12,734 nucleotides of DNA, from NCBI GenBank assembly GCA_964414265.1, contig CAYPVT010000023.1:1-12734 (forward strand), written 5' to 3'. The notes under the pieces are model-generated. The model searched no databases. It saw only the letters and a list, made by a program, of their open reading frames with translations, and was not told the DNA's origin. Made by a program: the position numbers and the translations under genes. Positions 11,578 to 12,734 of the stretch are shown piece after piece (positions within the stretch are counted from its first letter, which is position 1; each line of letters begins with the position of its first letter). This stretch comes from VMEP01 sp964414265. Its GTDB lineage: Bacteria; Patescibacteriota; Minisyncoccia; Phycocordibacterales; VMEP01.

Positions 11578-12734
11578 ATGGAAATTAGAAATATAGCTAT
11601 TATCGCCCACGTTGACCACGGCAAGACCACCTTGACCGATGCTTTGATGCGTCAAACTGGGGTTATGAAGGAAGGTGTCACAATGGATTCAAACGCACTT
11701 GAGCTTGAGCGCGGTATTACCATTTACGCCAAGAATACCTCCGTTCCATATAAAGGAACAAAAATAAACATTGTTGATACCCCTGGGCACGCCGATTTCG
11801 GTTCTGAAGTTGAGCGTGTGCTTCGTTCTATAGACTCAGTGCTTTTGGTTGTAGACGCACAAGAAGGACCAATGCCACAGACCCGTTTCGTTTTAAAGAA
11901 ATCTCTCGAACTTGGTTTAAAGCCAATCGTCGTTATTAATAAAATCGACAAACCTGCTGCTGACCCAAAGCATTGTGAAGATTTAGTGCTGGAGCTTTTC
12001 TTGGAACTCGGGGCCAACGATGAACAAGCTGATTTTCCAGTTGTGTATGCGATAGGAAGACAAGGTATTGCTAGGATAAACTTAAATGACGATTCTAAAG
12101 ATCTTACTCCGCTACTCGATACAATTTTGGAGAAAGTTCCAGCTGCTTCATCCGCTGATTTAATAGACAAGACCCTAGAATTTCAGCCATTTAACTTAGG
12201 TTATGATAACTTCCTTGGACGCCTTGCTGTAGGGCGTGTTTATCAAGGAGTGCTTAAAACAAATACAAATTTGTTTATAAAAAAACCAACAGGAGAAACG
12301 CGAACCGGAAAAGTTTTAAAAATATTTACATTTAATGGAACTGACCGTGTAGAAGAAAAGGAGGCAGTTGCCGGGGACATTGTGCTTATTTCTGGTTTAC
12401 CAGATATTTATATCGGAGAAACTATTACAGATGATACAAACACTGAACCACTTCCAGCAATAAATATTGATGAGCCAACAATTGCACTTTCTTTTTTGGT
12501 TAACAATTCTCCTTTTGCTGGACGTGAAGGTAAATATGTTACATCACGACAAATTCGTGAATACCTAGAGCGTGAGCTTGAAGTTAACGTCGGACTAAAA
12601 GTTGATTTTGATTCCGCGGGGGGCGATAGCTTCCGCGTTTTTGGTCGTGGCGAATTACACATTTCTATTTTGCTTGAAAACATGCGACGCGCTGGATACG
12701 AAGTGCAAGTTTCTCAACCACAAGCAATCATTCG
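11578..12734 (+). CDS. typA: Translational GTPase TypA/BipA (3' truncated by the window)
   Basis: 385 codons are visible of a protein normally about 600 long. The G domain has G1 AHVDHGKTT (10-18), G2 ERGITI (44-49), G3 DTPGH (67-71) and G4 NKID (121-124). The G5 region reads VVYAIGRQGI, with Ile where a Ser-Ala pair is more usual. The EF-Tu-like domain 2 begins near FLGRLAVGRVYQGVLK (about 212), and domain 3 has FGRGELHIS and LLENMRRAGYEVQVSQPQ near the window end. TypA binds the ribosome at the factor site and aids 50S assembly, with growth effects at low temperature and under stress. The start ATG 11578 lies at the family's usual N-terminus. No SD precedes it; instead there is a structured leader. 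Confidence 0.96.
   Translation, partial: MEIRNIAIIAHVDHGKTTLTDALMRQTGVMKEGVTMDSNALELERGITIYAKNTSVPYKGTKINIVDTPGHADFGSEVERVLRSIDSVLLVVDAQEGPMPQTRFVLKKSLELGLKPIVVINKIDKPAADPKHCEDLVLELFLELGANDEQADFPVVYAIGRQGIARINLNDDSKDLTPLLDTILEKVPAASSADLIDKTLEFQPFNLGYDNFLGRLAVGRVYQGVLKTNTNLFIKKPTGETRTGKVLKIFTFNGTDRVEEKEAVAGDIVLISGLPDIYIGETITDDTNTEPLPAINIDEPTIALSFLVNNSPFAGREGKYVTSRQIREYLERELEVNVGLKVDFDSAGGDSFRVFGRGELHISILLENMRRAGYEVQVSQPQAII

Noticed and set aside
11724..12683. Minus-strand open frames inside typA.
   Set aside because: Ser/Lys-rich shadows opposite a clearly conserved GTPase; no start signals.

Overview
The window looks like a piece of a Candidate Phyla Radiation (Patescibacteria) chromosome, most likely from the Parcubacteria. 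The evidence is indirect. It is AT-rich and tightly packed with short genes, uses the standard code with TGA as stop, and carries protein types frequent in that group: META-domain and Gmad2-domain secreted proteins, DUF1653, an HI0933-like flavoprotein, a cytochrome b5-like protein and very small Lys-rich peptides. No rRNA, tRNA, transposase or CRISPR array is visible.

Layout. 1-87 is the tail of an unidentified gene. 192-524 is a GC-rich small gene with its own promoter, Shine-Dalgarno (SD) site and terminator. 640-1602 is a META-domain envelope protein. 1719-2219 is a second GC-rich single-gene unit (DUF5680-like). 2316-2714 is a TspO/MBR protein without its first membrane helix. 2735-4198 looks like an operon: a 22-residue membrane peptide, a 2-TM protein and a DUF1653 protein joined by ATGA overlaps, then a Gmad2 secreted protein. 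4243-5646 holds a TVP38/DedA-type membrane protein and a HAD phosphatase. 5716-5775 encodes a 19-residue Lys-rich peptide and 5925-6122 a cold-shock protein. 6210-8962 holds an ABC-F ATPase and a flavoprotein. 9009-9356 is a frameshifted gene that abuts a convergent GC-rich small gene (9357-9602, minus strand). 9736-11366 holds a cupin, MscL, a membrane-anchored cytochrome b5-like protein and a His-containing 4-TM protein. 11578 to the end is typA (BipA), cut by the window edge.

How the genes may work together. Most products act at the cell envelope: secreted META and Gmad2 proteins, DedA, MscL, TspO, and a b5/4-TM pair that could form a small heme redox unit. TypA and the ABC-F protein act on the ribosome, and the cold-shock protein on RNA.

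Two patterns stand out. First, many AT-rich genes have a -10 box ending 5-9 nt before the start codon and no SD, which predicts leaderless mRNAs. The three GC-rich genes instead have clear SD sites and untranslated leaders, and two have strong terminators, which suggests acquired single-gene units. Second, the 124 nt before typA can fold into a closed multi-helix structure. It contains a 26-codon leader ORF, and one strand could pair with either of two alternative partners, so it is a candidate cis-regulatory RNA.
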